From: Rheinheimera sp. A13L
GTDB taxonomy: Bacteria > Pseudomonadota > Gammaproteobacteria > Enterobacterales > Alteromonadaceae
Direction: 5' to 3'
Assembly: GCF_000217935.1 (NCBI RefSeq)
Contig: NZ_AFHI01000013.1
Coordinates: 1 to 64,000, forward strand
Length of the DNA: 64,000 nt
Under the pieces are notes generated by a model that was given only the letters and a program-made list of their open reading frames with translations, made no database searches and was not told where the DNA came from. Every line of letters begins with the position of its first letter. Position 1 is the first letter of the stretch. Positions 9,101 to 17,700 of this stretch are shown in pieces. A program made the translations under genes and the position numbers.

Positions 9101-11756
9101 GATGTTGGTTGTTATCGAGTATATACAACTGGGTATTCTGGATGGGTTTGCCAATAGGCACTGAACTCAGCTTGCCCTGACAATAAAAATAACTGGAGTC
9201 TATGGCTGTTTCTGTAGGGCCATATAAATTATGCAGTTGGGTGTTTTGGTGCTGATTCAACTGGTGAAATTGCTTTACTGTGGCGACAGGCAGTGCTTCG
9301 CCTGAACAAAAAATATAACGCAAACAAGCTGGAACCAGACGGCCCCGGCGTTGCAAATCATCCAAAAAGGCCTGAAACATGGTAGGCACAAAATGCAGCA
9401 CTGTGATCTGTTGCTGTTTGATCAACTGGTACAAATAATCCGGATCTTTATGGCCTTCCGGCTCTGCCAGTACAATTTCTGCCCCATAAGCGTTGGCCCA
9501 TACCAGCTCCCACACCGACACGTCAAAAATATATGGTGTTTTTTGCAGCACTTTATCCGAAGCATCCAGCGGATAAGTGTTTTGCATCCAGTCAATACGA
9601 TTCAGCAGGTGTCGATGTTCCAGCATCACGCCTTTTGGATTTCCTGTGGTGCCAGAGGTATAAATAATATAAGCCAGCTGATCGCCATCAATTTTGTCTG
9701 GCAAGCTGTGCTGTTGTGCCCTGTTCTCTGGCGCCCAGTCCTCTGGCGCCTGGTGGTGCCATAGTCCTGTATCGGCCCAAAGCACCGGAGTGGAACCTGA
9801 TAGCGCTGTGACTTTGTGGCGCAGCGCCTGATGGCTTATTAAAGCTGCGGCTTGAGTGTCCTTTAAAATATAATCCTGGCGCTCAAGCGGGAATTCAGCT
9901 GCTACAGGCACATAAGCGCCACCGGCCTTATGAATAGCCAGAATAGCCACAATCAGCTCCAGCGAACGTAACATCAGCAACGCCACCAGTTTGGATGGCG
10001 AAGCCTCCAGCAGGGGGAGCAGCATCAAGGCCAGTTCAGTGCTGCGTTGATCCAACTCTTGATAGCTTAAGCTGTCTGAGGCAAAACTCAGGGCTCTGTG
10101 TTGAGGTGTTAAGCGCACCTGACGGCTAAATAATGCGGTGACACTGGACACATCAGGTAAGGCCTTGGCCGTATCGTTGAGTTCCAGCAGCAGATGCTGT
10201 TGTTGCGGTTTGCTTAACAGCTGCAGCTGGTTTAATGGCAAAGTGGGCTTCGCTAACAACAGCTGTAACACCGTCTGATAATGCGCCAGCATCTGTGCCA
10301 CAGTGCTTTGATCAAATAAAGCTGTGGCATAGTTCAGTTCCAGCGTTAAGCCATCTTTGGCTTCAGTGATAAAAAGCGATAAATCATATTTGGCAACCTG
10401 ATACAAACCTTCGGGGGTTAGCAGGCTGAACTCTTGCTGCCGGGCCTGTTCATCGGCCTGTTGCACTGCAAAAAACACCTGAAACAAAGGATGGCAGCTT
10501 GGATCTCTGGGTAACTGCAGTTTTTCTACCAGCAAATCAAAAGGCATATCCTGATACTGCTGGGCAGAAATCAGGCTTTGATGCACAGAGTGCACCAGTT
10601 CAGCCAGACTGATGTCTGCTCTGGTTTGGCAGCGAATGGCCAGGCTGTTGACAAAAAAGCCAATCATATCGCTGGTGCCGGGGTAATGACGGTTAGCTGC
10701 GGCAGTGCCAATCAGCAGATCGTCTTGCTGGCTGTATTTGTGCAATAACACAAAATAAGCCGATAAGGTTAAAGCGTAAAAACTACAGCCTAAAGAGCGG
10801 GCAAGTTGATGCAGGCCTTCTGAAGTGCTGCTGTCGAGTTGCAACTTTACCGTGTCACCTTTTGCATCAAAAGTGGCGGGCCTGGGGCGATCCAGAGGTA
10901 ATTCAAGTAGCTGCACGTCGCTGAGTTGGTGTTGCCAGAATTGCCATTGCTGTTGTTGCAGTTCACCTTGCAATAGTCGCTGCTGCCACCAGGCGAAATC
11001 CTGATACTGCAAAGTCAAAGGGGCTAACTGAACTGGAGTATCCTGACTAAAGTGCAGGTAAAACTGCTGAAACTCGTTCAATAAACAAGGCAGGCTCCAG
11101 CCGTCTACTGCTATATGGTGCAAAGTGATTAATAAAATCGCTTTGTGGCCTGGTCGCTGGTAATAACAAGCCCGCACCGGCAATTGCTGGTCCAGCACAA
11201 AAGGCCTGGACAGCTCTTGCCGCAGCAGATGGTGCACTGCATGCTGATCAAGCTCTGTGTCCAGTACCTGGTGGTTAAACTCCAGCTCTGTCGCAGGTTT
11301 TAATACACCTACAGGTTCAGCGCTTTGCCGTATCAGCACAGTACGCAATACCTGATGCCGCTCCAGCACGGCGACTAAAGCCTGCTCTGCAGCAACAGCG
11401 TTTTGTGGCGAGTTGCCGTTTTGCATTTCTAAAATAAGCGGCACATTGTAGGCGGCGCTGTCTGGTTCAAACTGCTGTAAAAACCACAGCCTTTTTTGCG
11501 CAAAAGATAAAACAAAGGGCTGCTGGCCGGTTGGGTAAATAACAGGCAACTGCAGGCTGTCCGACAGCACTCCGGCAGCTTTTAACAAGGCGATAAGCTC
11601 AGTTTTGTGGGGTTTTATTTTCGCCAGCCACTGCTCTTTATCCGCCAGAGGCTGGCGAATAGAAAATTTCAGTTTGTCCTCAACGCCTTCCTGCTGCTCT
11701 ACCCATAAAAAAATGCCACGCTCATTGATCTGATATAAAAGCTCTGTTAACTGCAT
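135..11756 (-). CDS. Nonribosomal peptide synthetase, modules 6-8 (docking-CAT-CAT-CAT-E-TE)
   Basis: This 3873-aa second synthetase of the pair adds the last three residues and releases the peptide. Domains by approximate residue: TubC-like docking domain 1-62; C (HHIAVDG ~213), A (TSGTTG ~700), T (GGNS ~1095); C (HHSAFDG ~1285), A (~1750), T (~2140); C (HHIAFDG ~2326), A (~2798), T (GGDS ~3168); epimerisation domain (HHLLIDAVSW ~3355); type I thioesterase with GWSFGG (~3728), Asp in LIDSY and His in GHFDPL (~3848). Codes read by hand alignment to GrsA: DVWHFSLID (Ser), DILQLGVIW (Gly) and about DAALIGEIT (unassigned; compact domain with YGVTE instead of YGPTE). The start is 2 bp after the stop of the upstream NRPS, with GGAGAG eight bases before ATG, so the genes are cotranscribed. 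The last ten residues (VGAGLAPARL) are encoded by a palindromic repeat. No MbtH or phosphopantetheinyl transferase gene lies nearby. Confidence 0.96.
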   Translation of the reverse strand: MQLTELLYQINERGIFLWVEQQEGVEDKLKFSIRQPLADKEQWLAKIKPHKTELIALLKAAGVLSDSLQLPVIYPTGQQPFVLSFAQKRLWFLQQFEPDSAAYNVPLILEMQNGNSPQNAVAAEQALVAVLERHQVLRTVLIRQSAEPVGVLKPATELEFNHQVLDTELDQHAVHHLLRQELSRPFVLDQQLPVRACYYQRPGHKAILLITLHHIAVDGWSLPCLLNEFQQFYLHFSQDTPVQLAPLTLQYQDFAWWQQRLLQGELQQQQWQFWQHQLSDVQLLELPLDRPRPATFDAKGDTVKLQLDSSTSEGLHQLARSLGCSFYALTLSAYFVLLHKYSQQDDLLIGTAAANRHYPGTSDMIGFFVNSLAIRCQTRADISLAELVHSVHQSLISAQQYQDMPFDLLVEKLQLPRDPSCHPLFQVFFAVQQADEQARQQEFSLLTPEGLYQVAKYDLSLFITEAKDGLTLELNYATALFDQSTVAQMLAHYQTVLQLLLAKPTLPLNQLQLLSKPQQQHLLLELNDTAKALPDVSSVTALFSRQVRLTPQHRALSFASDSLSYQELDQRSTELALMLLPLLEASPSKLVALLMLRSLELIVAILAIHKAGGAYVPVAAEFPLERQDYILKDTQAAALISHQALRHKVTALSGSTPVLWADTGLWHHQAPEDWAPENRAQQHSLPDKIDGDQLAYIIYTSGTTGNPKGVMLEHRHLLNRIDWMQNTYPLDASDKVLQKTPYIFDVSVWELVWANAYGAEIVLAEPEGHKDPDYLYQLIKQQQITVLHFVPTMFQAFLDDLQRRGRLVPACLRYIFCSGEALPVATVKQFHQLNQHQNTQLHNLYGPTETAIDSSYFYCQGKLSSVPIGKPIQNTQLYILDNNQHLVPKGVAGELYIAGHGVARGYLNLPELTAERFLANPFYHATDNAQAGRRMYKTGDRVRMRADGNIEYLGRNDFQVKLRGFRIELGEIEAALCALPQISQALVMVKQASGQDQLVAYCQTEAMPEADQLRALLLKKLPDYMVPDHFIGLSRFPVNVNGKLDRKALPEPELKTEQYLAPATEQEKQLCALWQQVLKLDKVGVEDDFFRLGGNSILAISVSHAMAELLHAHYPVARLFADKNIRNALLNIKQNSNLSLKQESQQQRTIQPCFLAEPSLSFAQQRLWFLHHYDACNTAYNIPIALKVQTGSTLQLQQSLALLVERHQVLRSLIRQKDEQARLLLQAPDSFRLERVELADNEFAETFKRYVNYCFNLEQNIPIKAWCFELTPGQNTVLLINIHHSAFDGWSHGLFMAELEQAMHHFCKGQPLQLAQLPLQYKDYGHWQRQAFAEGQFDSQLNYWQQQLHQLSPLQMPLDKPRPAKLSYAGDNLLFQFPGALTTKLKALAAARGCTLYSLMLSGFAVLLHKYCGQQDILVGTPFANRHHQHTEQLIGFFVNTLPLRLQIEPDQSAEQWLEHVVTRVTEAQQNQDLPFEYLVDLLKLQPDQSRHPVFQLLFSMDQFVDTTRSDYFSAFDLGENYQVAKYDLSLYIKDEGEELLGALNFSTALFNKNTMQRLTERYLVLMQHIAEQPQTPVKQLQWFSTADQLALSATKAAAPEHNGATFAGLFYQQAALTPTKKALVWQNQSWTYQQLDHQSNQLAHQLRQQGCDRGDLIALLLPRGPELILSILAILKAGAAYVPLSPDQPLERIRFMLQDTDCRLLLTDRTELATEVELYNPASSRHHNQPKTALALYASSTDLAYVIYTSGTTGQPKGVMIEQHSFTDFLLNFPLYIPDDQQVQLLSLTSVTFDIFGLEYGIPLLRGGTLYLSDLQNAVPDLQRHPQINLIQQTPSVLRTLLAMQGADFSAITCLVGGEALDQDLLQQLQQQFAQVVNVYGPTETVIWSTSHLYDKNNGAGDYSDNKTDNNPLLIGNALAHEQIYVLGSELQFLPSGVIGELFIGGAGLARGYLNRPELTAERFIIHPQNQQRLYKTGDLVKQRLDGQLEYKGRTDFQVKIRGHRIELAEIESTLQKDSRIQQVLVLAVQEQQSDAYLLAYYQADCELSAEQLTEVVARYLPDYMWPEVYIRVEQFYLTANGKLDRAALPKPRRDQTAAAEYQEPKTALEQQIYQIWQQVLELNVVGLTDDFFRLGGNSMKALLLCHKLAKEAGWPLAVADLFHYRTIAALIKHCRGNSIGDKQQQNLPVSEPENHRAPLSFSQNRLWFLYQLEPQSTAYHIPMLLQLKTLDFARLQQAFTGLICHQQVLCSVIEEHDGKAWQQLVSADRFHLDYQQLKADQLPEQIQAAVQMPFVLEAQLPIRATVFELDDGTYYLLILLHHIAFDGWSMDLLFSELDQLYQHNAQLPPLDYQYRDFARWQQQQPVALEQNPYWQNLNQVPPLDLRPCYPRPKTFDYQGADYHFSLGQPLSAQVQALARQQQVSVYTLLLSVWSLTLHKLTGQQDILLGTPMANRQLPGSDALIGFFVNTQVLHHSINPKADFPALLAQVSQQNTEAQRYQHLPFEQLLEQLSIERDASRHPLFQVMFSVQTFAEKASTLDWLSPAPLPAGGCTAKYDLSLQLELRDQQISGVLNYASSLFSEKRIQLIQQGFVNLLQQVVASPQSQNSQLSLLTREQKLAMLALGDRQQTDSDKNSAKEYNTTLNAIFALQVAAYPQQIAVQLDDQQLTYAELDALSSQLAHQLVQLGGEEQQMIALLLPRSIWMIVAILAVLKTGSAWVPVEPATPSQRLQHILKDTQAKLVLSLSDAYQHGQQDLPEQCQMLYLDQLDLSQQASTAPGILLSERDLAYVIYTSGTTGVPKGVLIEHQSVLNTVLQQRQRYQTGPGSVLYLGLSYAFDAAVAVIMNALLSGAKLLLSKEIDFNQSSMHNVSHLILSGAVLDLLQPECFPKLKYLIYGGAAASSAALQRFSHVEIYAEYGVTEAAITSSLTKVNLTQPASIGLPLNHTSLYVLDSELEPVPVEVTGELYIGGVAVARGYLNQPELNQASFIPSPFIAGDRLYKTGDLVRWHQDDTNNCQLVFQGRKDKQLKLRGYRIELAEIEQQLLSHNDVQQVALKLHQVNGRDQLLAYLVSSKPDIEPIVAELKPRLADFMQPDHWLRLPQLPLTSNGKLDEAALPLPQLQHYYICPATATEKQLAILWQQLLGDVRVGRNDDFFQSGGDSILVMQLVALLKKSGWHCTVKNLMQHRSLKAMALLLDQQQEQQDMIAEQGQLSGSFELLPIQQWFFDLVQSGQVVDQNYWNQSFLLQVQPLKPELLLQAARQLVTHHDMLRVRFSRTADGYQQSYLADVPQLHIEQLDRSTVTEEGLEQQLSEWQSQFDIEQGPLFKLAYLYNYPDQSARVFFACHHLLIDAVSWRLLVEDLKALYQHQQLPEKTSSYRQWVAEQQAAPQLYPAFYWQAFCAALPEIKKPAITTSTQAQLQLTKAQSKVLMQQAHLAYQTEINELLLSALALALRDIWGNTDQAVLLESHGRQTTNSSLNLNRTLGWFTSFYPVLLAATDDLAHNIHYNKETLRRASGYGQSYISSGCYRQPKAKQLAVSFNYLGQINAGNAADDWQILAESSGANYPSQQDALDPVSILAVFQDQQLRFSCTALYGQQFSDQLAHCLEQRLLQLIDHCLQHKGPVLPSLCDYPQFAPYQLHQGEQANTVFVFPPGEGDSVDFYQPLLEKLPNTRVVLFNNFYRYLADQHAGQAASTSFTELAQQLIPLIKHLQPQGPWHFVGWSFGGVLALEVCRLLEQQQQTPGSVQLIDSYFSLNKARLLSPELDRLLASYDSSQNINARHLPCTPVQSKVRLYKASCASGGTLAENLQLLEQAYLRTPANFIEDFAARVEVVPYQAGHFDPLSVELAEALVAYVGAGLAPARL

Positions 11757-11758
11757 GG

Positions 11759-14700
11759 TTAAATCTCTCCGCTGTCGAAGCTGTTTTGCTGCAGCAGGTG
11801 TTGATCGATGATCTGAGCCAGAGCCGCTATGGTTTTAGCTCTGATAAAGTCGCTGACACTCAGGGGGCAAGCAAAAGCCGAAGCGATCTGCTGGCTCAGA
11901 CTGATAGCCAGAATAGAGTCTCCGCCCAGCTGATAAAAATCATCCTCTATACCAGGCTCACTGACTCCAAGGCTCTGTTGCCAAAGCTGTGCTATTTTGC
12001 GCTCTGTCTCTGTACTGGCTTTGACTGAACCTGTGACAAAGGTGGCATCTGGCAGCGCATTTCTGTCAATTTTACCGCTGGCAGCCAATGGCATTTTTTC
12101 AAGCAATACCCAGGCCTGAGGTTGCATATAGTCTGGCAACAAGGTTTTCAGATGCTGTTGCAGCGCTTTGTCATCTACCTGCTGGCGCGACAGGTAATAA
12201 GCCACCAGCAGTAACTGCTCGTCCTGTTGACGCTGCATCACCAGCACCTGATCAACAGCCGGATGCTGCAGTATGGCCTGCTCAATTTCACCCAGTTCAA
12301 CCCTATAGCCCCTGATTTTGAGTTGCTGATCACGACGGCCCAGATAATACAGCTGACCGTCAGTGCCAAGGCGGACCAGATCGCCGCTATGGTACAAACG
12401 TTCAAAACCTGGTTCAGAGCTGTATGGGTTGGCCCTGAATTTCCTTGCACTAAGTTCTGCAGCACCCAGATAACCTCGTGCCAGGCCTATACCACTTAAA
12501 CAGAGTTCGGCTATAGCACCTGGTAAAGCAGGTAAACCCCAGTGATCCAGCAAATAAGCCCGCATATTTTGTACAGGCCGGCCTATCGCAATGTTTTTAT
12601 GATCCAACACCTGACTTTGTAATACACAAACGCTGGCTTCGGTTGGGCCGTACTGATTCCATAAGGTGCAAGGAGGTAAATGCTGTAAACCTTCCAGTGA
12701 CTCGCCTCCGGTATAAAGTTGTTTCACTTTAGTGCGCTCCAGCCCATACAGATGTTTGATCACTGCAGTACTGATAAAGGCCGTGATGATCTGATGAGTG
12801 CAGAGGTAGTCCACCAGTCCGGTGACGTCATTTTGTAGCTGTTGTGGCAGCAGATAGAGGCAAGCACCGCTGGTTAATACAGGGAAAATCTCAAATACTG
12901 AGGCATCAAAAACATAATTTGAGAACTGCAGCACCTTGTCGCCAGGTTTATGCGCCAATAATAACTGCTGGGACTGGCTGATATTCATCAGGCCCTGATG
13001 TTCTGTCATCACAGCTTTAGGTTGGCCTGTGGTGCCTGAGGTGTAAATCAGATAGGCGAGCTGGTGACTGTCTACTGTCCAGCTGGGTTTGTCAGCCTGC
13101 TCAGCCTCTGATTGCATTTGCCTCAGATCAAGCGCCATAGTTGGGCAGGGGCTGAATGCTGCGACAGAGGAGTGGTTATCTTCGCCTGTCAGCACCAGTA
13201 AAGCCTTGCTGTCTTTTAGCATAAACAGAGTACGTTCTATTGGCGCATCAGGTGCCAGTGGCAGGTAGGCTGCTCCAGCTTTGAGTACCGCCAGCATGGC
13301 AATAATCATCTCGGCTGATTTATGCAAACAAAGTGCTATCACTGCATCAGGCTGGCTGTGCAGTTGTGTTTGAAGCATGCATGCCAGTTGATCACTGAGT
13401 TGGTCCAGTTGGCGGTAGCTCAAATAGTTACCGTCGCAATAGATGGCGTTCTGATCCGGGTAGCGGCCAGCTGTTTGTTCAAACCAATGAATGATATCAG
13501 GCGCAGGTAAAGCGCGTTTGGGGCCTTCCAGGCACCAGGCTGCTGGGGTGGATTGCCCAATGCCAAGCTCTGAATGAGGCCGCAGTAAGGCCTGAGGCAA
13601 AGCGGCAAGCAACAAATTAAGCTGCGACAGTAATTCATTGGCTCTGTGGCCTGACAAATGGGTCGCGTCGTATTTCAGGCCAAAATGCAGACTGTCCCCT
13701 TGCTGATAGGCCACCAGCACCAGCGGATAATTCACTTTTTCAAAGGCTTCGCGATACTGATACTGAATATCTTGCTGTTCACCGGCGGACGGATAGTTTT
13801 CAAACACCAGAATGGACTGGAATAACGAGCCACGTCCACGTTGCAACTCAGCCAAATCGGCAAATGAAAAATGGTTCATTGAGTTAATGGCTTTGCTGAT
13901 CTGCTGCAACTGCTGCAGTACCGTATTGCTATTATCCCAATTCACCAACAGTGGCAGGGTATTGATATAAAGCCCGACACTTTCTTCTATGCCTTCGACA
14001 GGCAAAGCACGGCCTGAGACCGTCGTGCCTGCTATGGTTTGGGTGGCAAAGGTATAGCTGGCAATCAGCTTGTGCCAGACAAACTGCAGCAGAGTGCTCA
14101 AGGTAATGCCATGTTGTTGTGTCAGTACAGCTAAAGCCGACACGCTGGTCTGACAAAACACCTGACCTGCATCAGTCACTATATGTTGCTCTGTGGCTTG
14201 CCTTTTTAATGGCTCGTCAAACAGAGGCGACAAATCATTGACTGTGGTCATATCGACCAGTTGTTGCTGCCAGTACGCCTGACAACTTTGCCGGTGATAC
14301 TGGTAATAACCTTGTGCCTGTAAGTAACTTTGCTGAACTGTGATTGTGGGTTTGTTGCCACTTAACAAAGTCTGATAATAACTATGCAGAGTTTTCATCA
14401 ATTGCGGGCCACTCCAGCCGTCCGAAATCGAATGGTGTTCGCTGCGTAACAGGCAATAATGATCCTCAGAAAGTTTCACCAGATAAAGCCGTAACAGGCA
14501 GGGCTTTTGTAAGTCAAAGGCGCGTTGGCGGTCCTGTTGTTGCAGCTCCTGCAGCAGCTGATCTGCATGGTCTGACTGACTATAGTTCAGCAGCACCAGT
14601 TCAGGCTGAGCTGAGCTGTGGATCAACTGCACTGGCTGCTGAGCCCAGTCAAAGCTGGTTCGAAGTACAGGGAAACGTTGCACCACCAGTTGCCAGGCCT

Positions 14701-17700
14701 GACGGTATAAATCCACATCCAGCTGTTGCATATAATCAATGACAAACTGCACTCTGTAGGCATCATCGTCCGGGTGCATCAGCGCATGAGACAAAAAGCC
14801 TTTTTGCAAAGAGGTGGCAGCATAAATGGCGTCCAGCTGGTGCTGTTTCATCAGTTGATCGTAATAGTCCAGCGTCAGAGGCACACCAAAATCTGCTGGT
14901 GTTTTTTGTCTGGGGCCTGCGTCAGGCAAAGCGGCACAATGTTCAGTTAAAGCCGTGAGCTGCTGTTTGAATAGCTGGCTAAACTCTTGACTTTGCTGTT
15001 CTGACAAGGCGCTTTTGACATCAAAAAACAACAGGCCTTGTTCCACTGCTCCGTTGATATCCAGCAGCCAGGATTGCTGATTGCAAGGCGCTATGCCACA
15101 AGACAGCTCATCCAGTTGCAACAGCCATTCGTCATGGTGGTCCGCACTTAATACACCCAGATAGTTAAACTGCACAGCAGGTAAATCCAGCTGAAGCTGC
15201 CCGGCAAAGGCACCAAAACCTAAGCCTTTATTCGGCACCTGGCGCAGTTGTTGTTTCACCTGACGTATCGCCAGTCCTGGTTCGTCCGCTGCCTGCAAAT
15301 GCACCGGATGCTGGCTGGTAAACCAGCCAATGCTATGGCTTAAGTCCAGTTGGTTGTCCTGGGGTTGGCGGCCATGACCTTCCAGAGTGACAGAAACAGC
15401 CTGCACACTAAACAGCTGTTGTAAGGCTTTGGCAAGGGCGGTCAGCAGCAGGTCGTTTATTTCTGTGTCATAGGCTTTGTGAGCCTGTTTTAACAGCTTG
15501 TGCGTCAGCTCTGCTGAAAACTCAATACGGTGTTGGCTCTTATTCGCCTCAGGCTGCACTGTGACTAAGGCAGTGTAATCGACCTGTTGTTGGGCTAAGT
15601 GTTGCCAATAGCTGCTTTCTTCAGCAAAGACTGTGGGGTAGGAGTGCAGGTAACTGACCCATTGCTGATAGCTGCTGGTGCTTTGTGCCACAGGCTTGCC
15701 CTGATAAAGTGCGTACAAATCTTCCAGCACAATACGCCAGGAGACGACGTCTATCAGTAAATGATGGCAACAGACAAAAATCCGGCCTTGCTGTTCAGCA
15801 TCGATCAGGTAAGCCACAGAATACAAAGGACCTGTTTGGATATTCAGGCTTTGTTGTAGCTTATTTAACTCTTGTGCCAGTTGGGTTTCATCTAAAGTCC
15901 TGGCATCAATCAGAGTCACTTCACTGCCTTGTTGTGCACTGTAGTTGTGTTGCCATTGACCCTGGTCAGAGACAAAAACGCAGCGCAGAATATCGTGATG
16001 CTGAATAAGTGCAGTCCAGGCCTTTTGCAGTTGCTGCGGATCAAGCCCTGGCACTTTAATAAAAAAGCTCTGATTCCAGTGATGGGGTTGTTGGATGAGC
16101 CCTTGTTCAAGCTGCCGGAAAAAGCCCTGTTGTATCGGCAATAAACCAAACTGGCCTTGCGCCAGGCCAGGCTGCACGCCGGGCCGCTCTGTGGTGGCCG
16201 ATTGCAGATGTCTTGCTAAGCTTCGCACTGTGCGGTGTTCAAACAGATCTTTGACCGACAAACTCAAGCCAGCTTTACGTAAACGTGACACCAGTTGAAT
16301 AGACAAAATAGAGTCGCCACCACTGCGGAAAAAGTCGTCGTTGACGCCCAGTTGCTCTACAGCAAGCAGAGGTTGCCAGATACTCAACAACTGTTGCTCT
16401 AACGGATCTTCTGCCTGCTCGAATTTCTGCTGCAGGATCACAGGATCAGGCAATTGTTTATGATCCAGCTTACCGTTATGAGTCAGAGGTAAGGCGCTCA
16501 GCCACTGATAATAAGCAGGCTGCATATAGTCTGGTAAAAAACCTGCAACCCTGTCACGCAGCAGATCCTCATCCAGCTGTTCAGCCGCCACATAATAAGC
16601 CACCAGCGCCTGCTGTTGACCCACTTGTTTCAGCACCACAACTGACTGCTGCACCTGTTCCAGTTGCTCTACTGCGGCTTCGACTTCACCACATTCAATA
16701 CGGTAACCCCGCAGTTTCACCTGACTGTCATTTCGTGCAAGGTATTCCAGCTCACCCTCTGGCAACCAGCGCACTGTGTCGCCTGTGCGATACAGTTGTT
16801 GGTAGTCTTCACTTTGATCAAAAGGGTTGGCGATAAAACGTTCTGCGGTCAGTTCTGGCCTGTTCAGATAACCCAAAGCCACGCCATGGCCTGCAATATA
16901 CAGCTCTCCCCATACCCCAACAGGTACAGGTTTTTGCTCTGGATTGAGCACATACAATTTGTAATTGGCATAGGCCCGACCTATGCCCTGATCCAGAGCC
17001 ACATCCGCCAGACAAGCACCTACTGTGGTTTCGGTTGGGCCATATTCGTCTAAAAGCCGATCACAATGTTGCAATAACAAGGCTTTTTGCTGAGCTTTGA
17101 GTTTTTCACCTCCGACCATCAGGCAGTTGAGGTGAATACGATGCTCCTCCAAAAACACTTGTTCAGCCAGGCTGGGCACTAATTTGGCAAAGGTAATCTG
17201 CTCTGAAATCAGATGCTGGCGGTAGGCATCTAAGTCTTTGAGTGTTTCCGTAAAAATGACAATCTCGTTGCCCAGCATTAAGGGCGCCAGGGTGGTGGTG
17301 ACGCTCAGATCAAAGGCCATACTGGAGGAGAAATCCACCACAGCACCCGGAGTCATACTGCTGTTAGCCACATTGGTAATGTAATTGACCACTGAACTTT
17401 GTTTGATCAACACCCCTTTGGGTAAACCTGTAGTACCTGAGGTATAAATAATATAAGCCGGATCCTGTGGCGATAGTTTAAACACAGGAGCTGCTGCCTG
17501 AACATCAGACAGCTCCAGCTGGTTCAAATCCAACACCAGCAGCTGTTGTGGGATCAGGTGGCGCAGGGTTTCGCTGCTGATCACCAAATCGGCCTGACTG
17601 TCCTCCAGCAGAAAGGCAATACGCTCTGAGGGAGTGCTGCTGTCGATGGGCAGATAGGCTGCCCCAAGTTTGATACTGGCGAGCAAGGAGATAAACAACT

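Noticed and set aside
14344-14742. 132-aa plus-strand frame inside the first NRPS gene
   Set aside because: Antisense to a condensation domain whose HHSISDG motif is clear; composition is that of a shadow frame.
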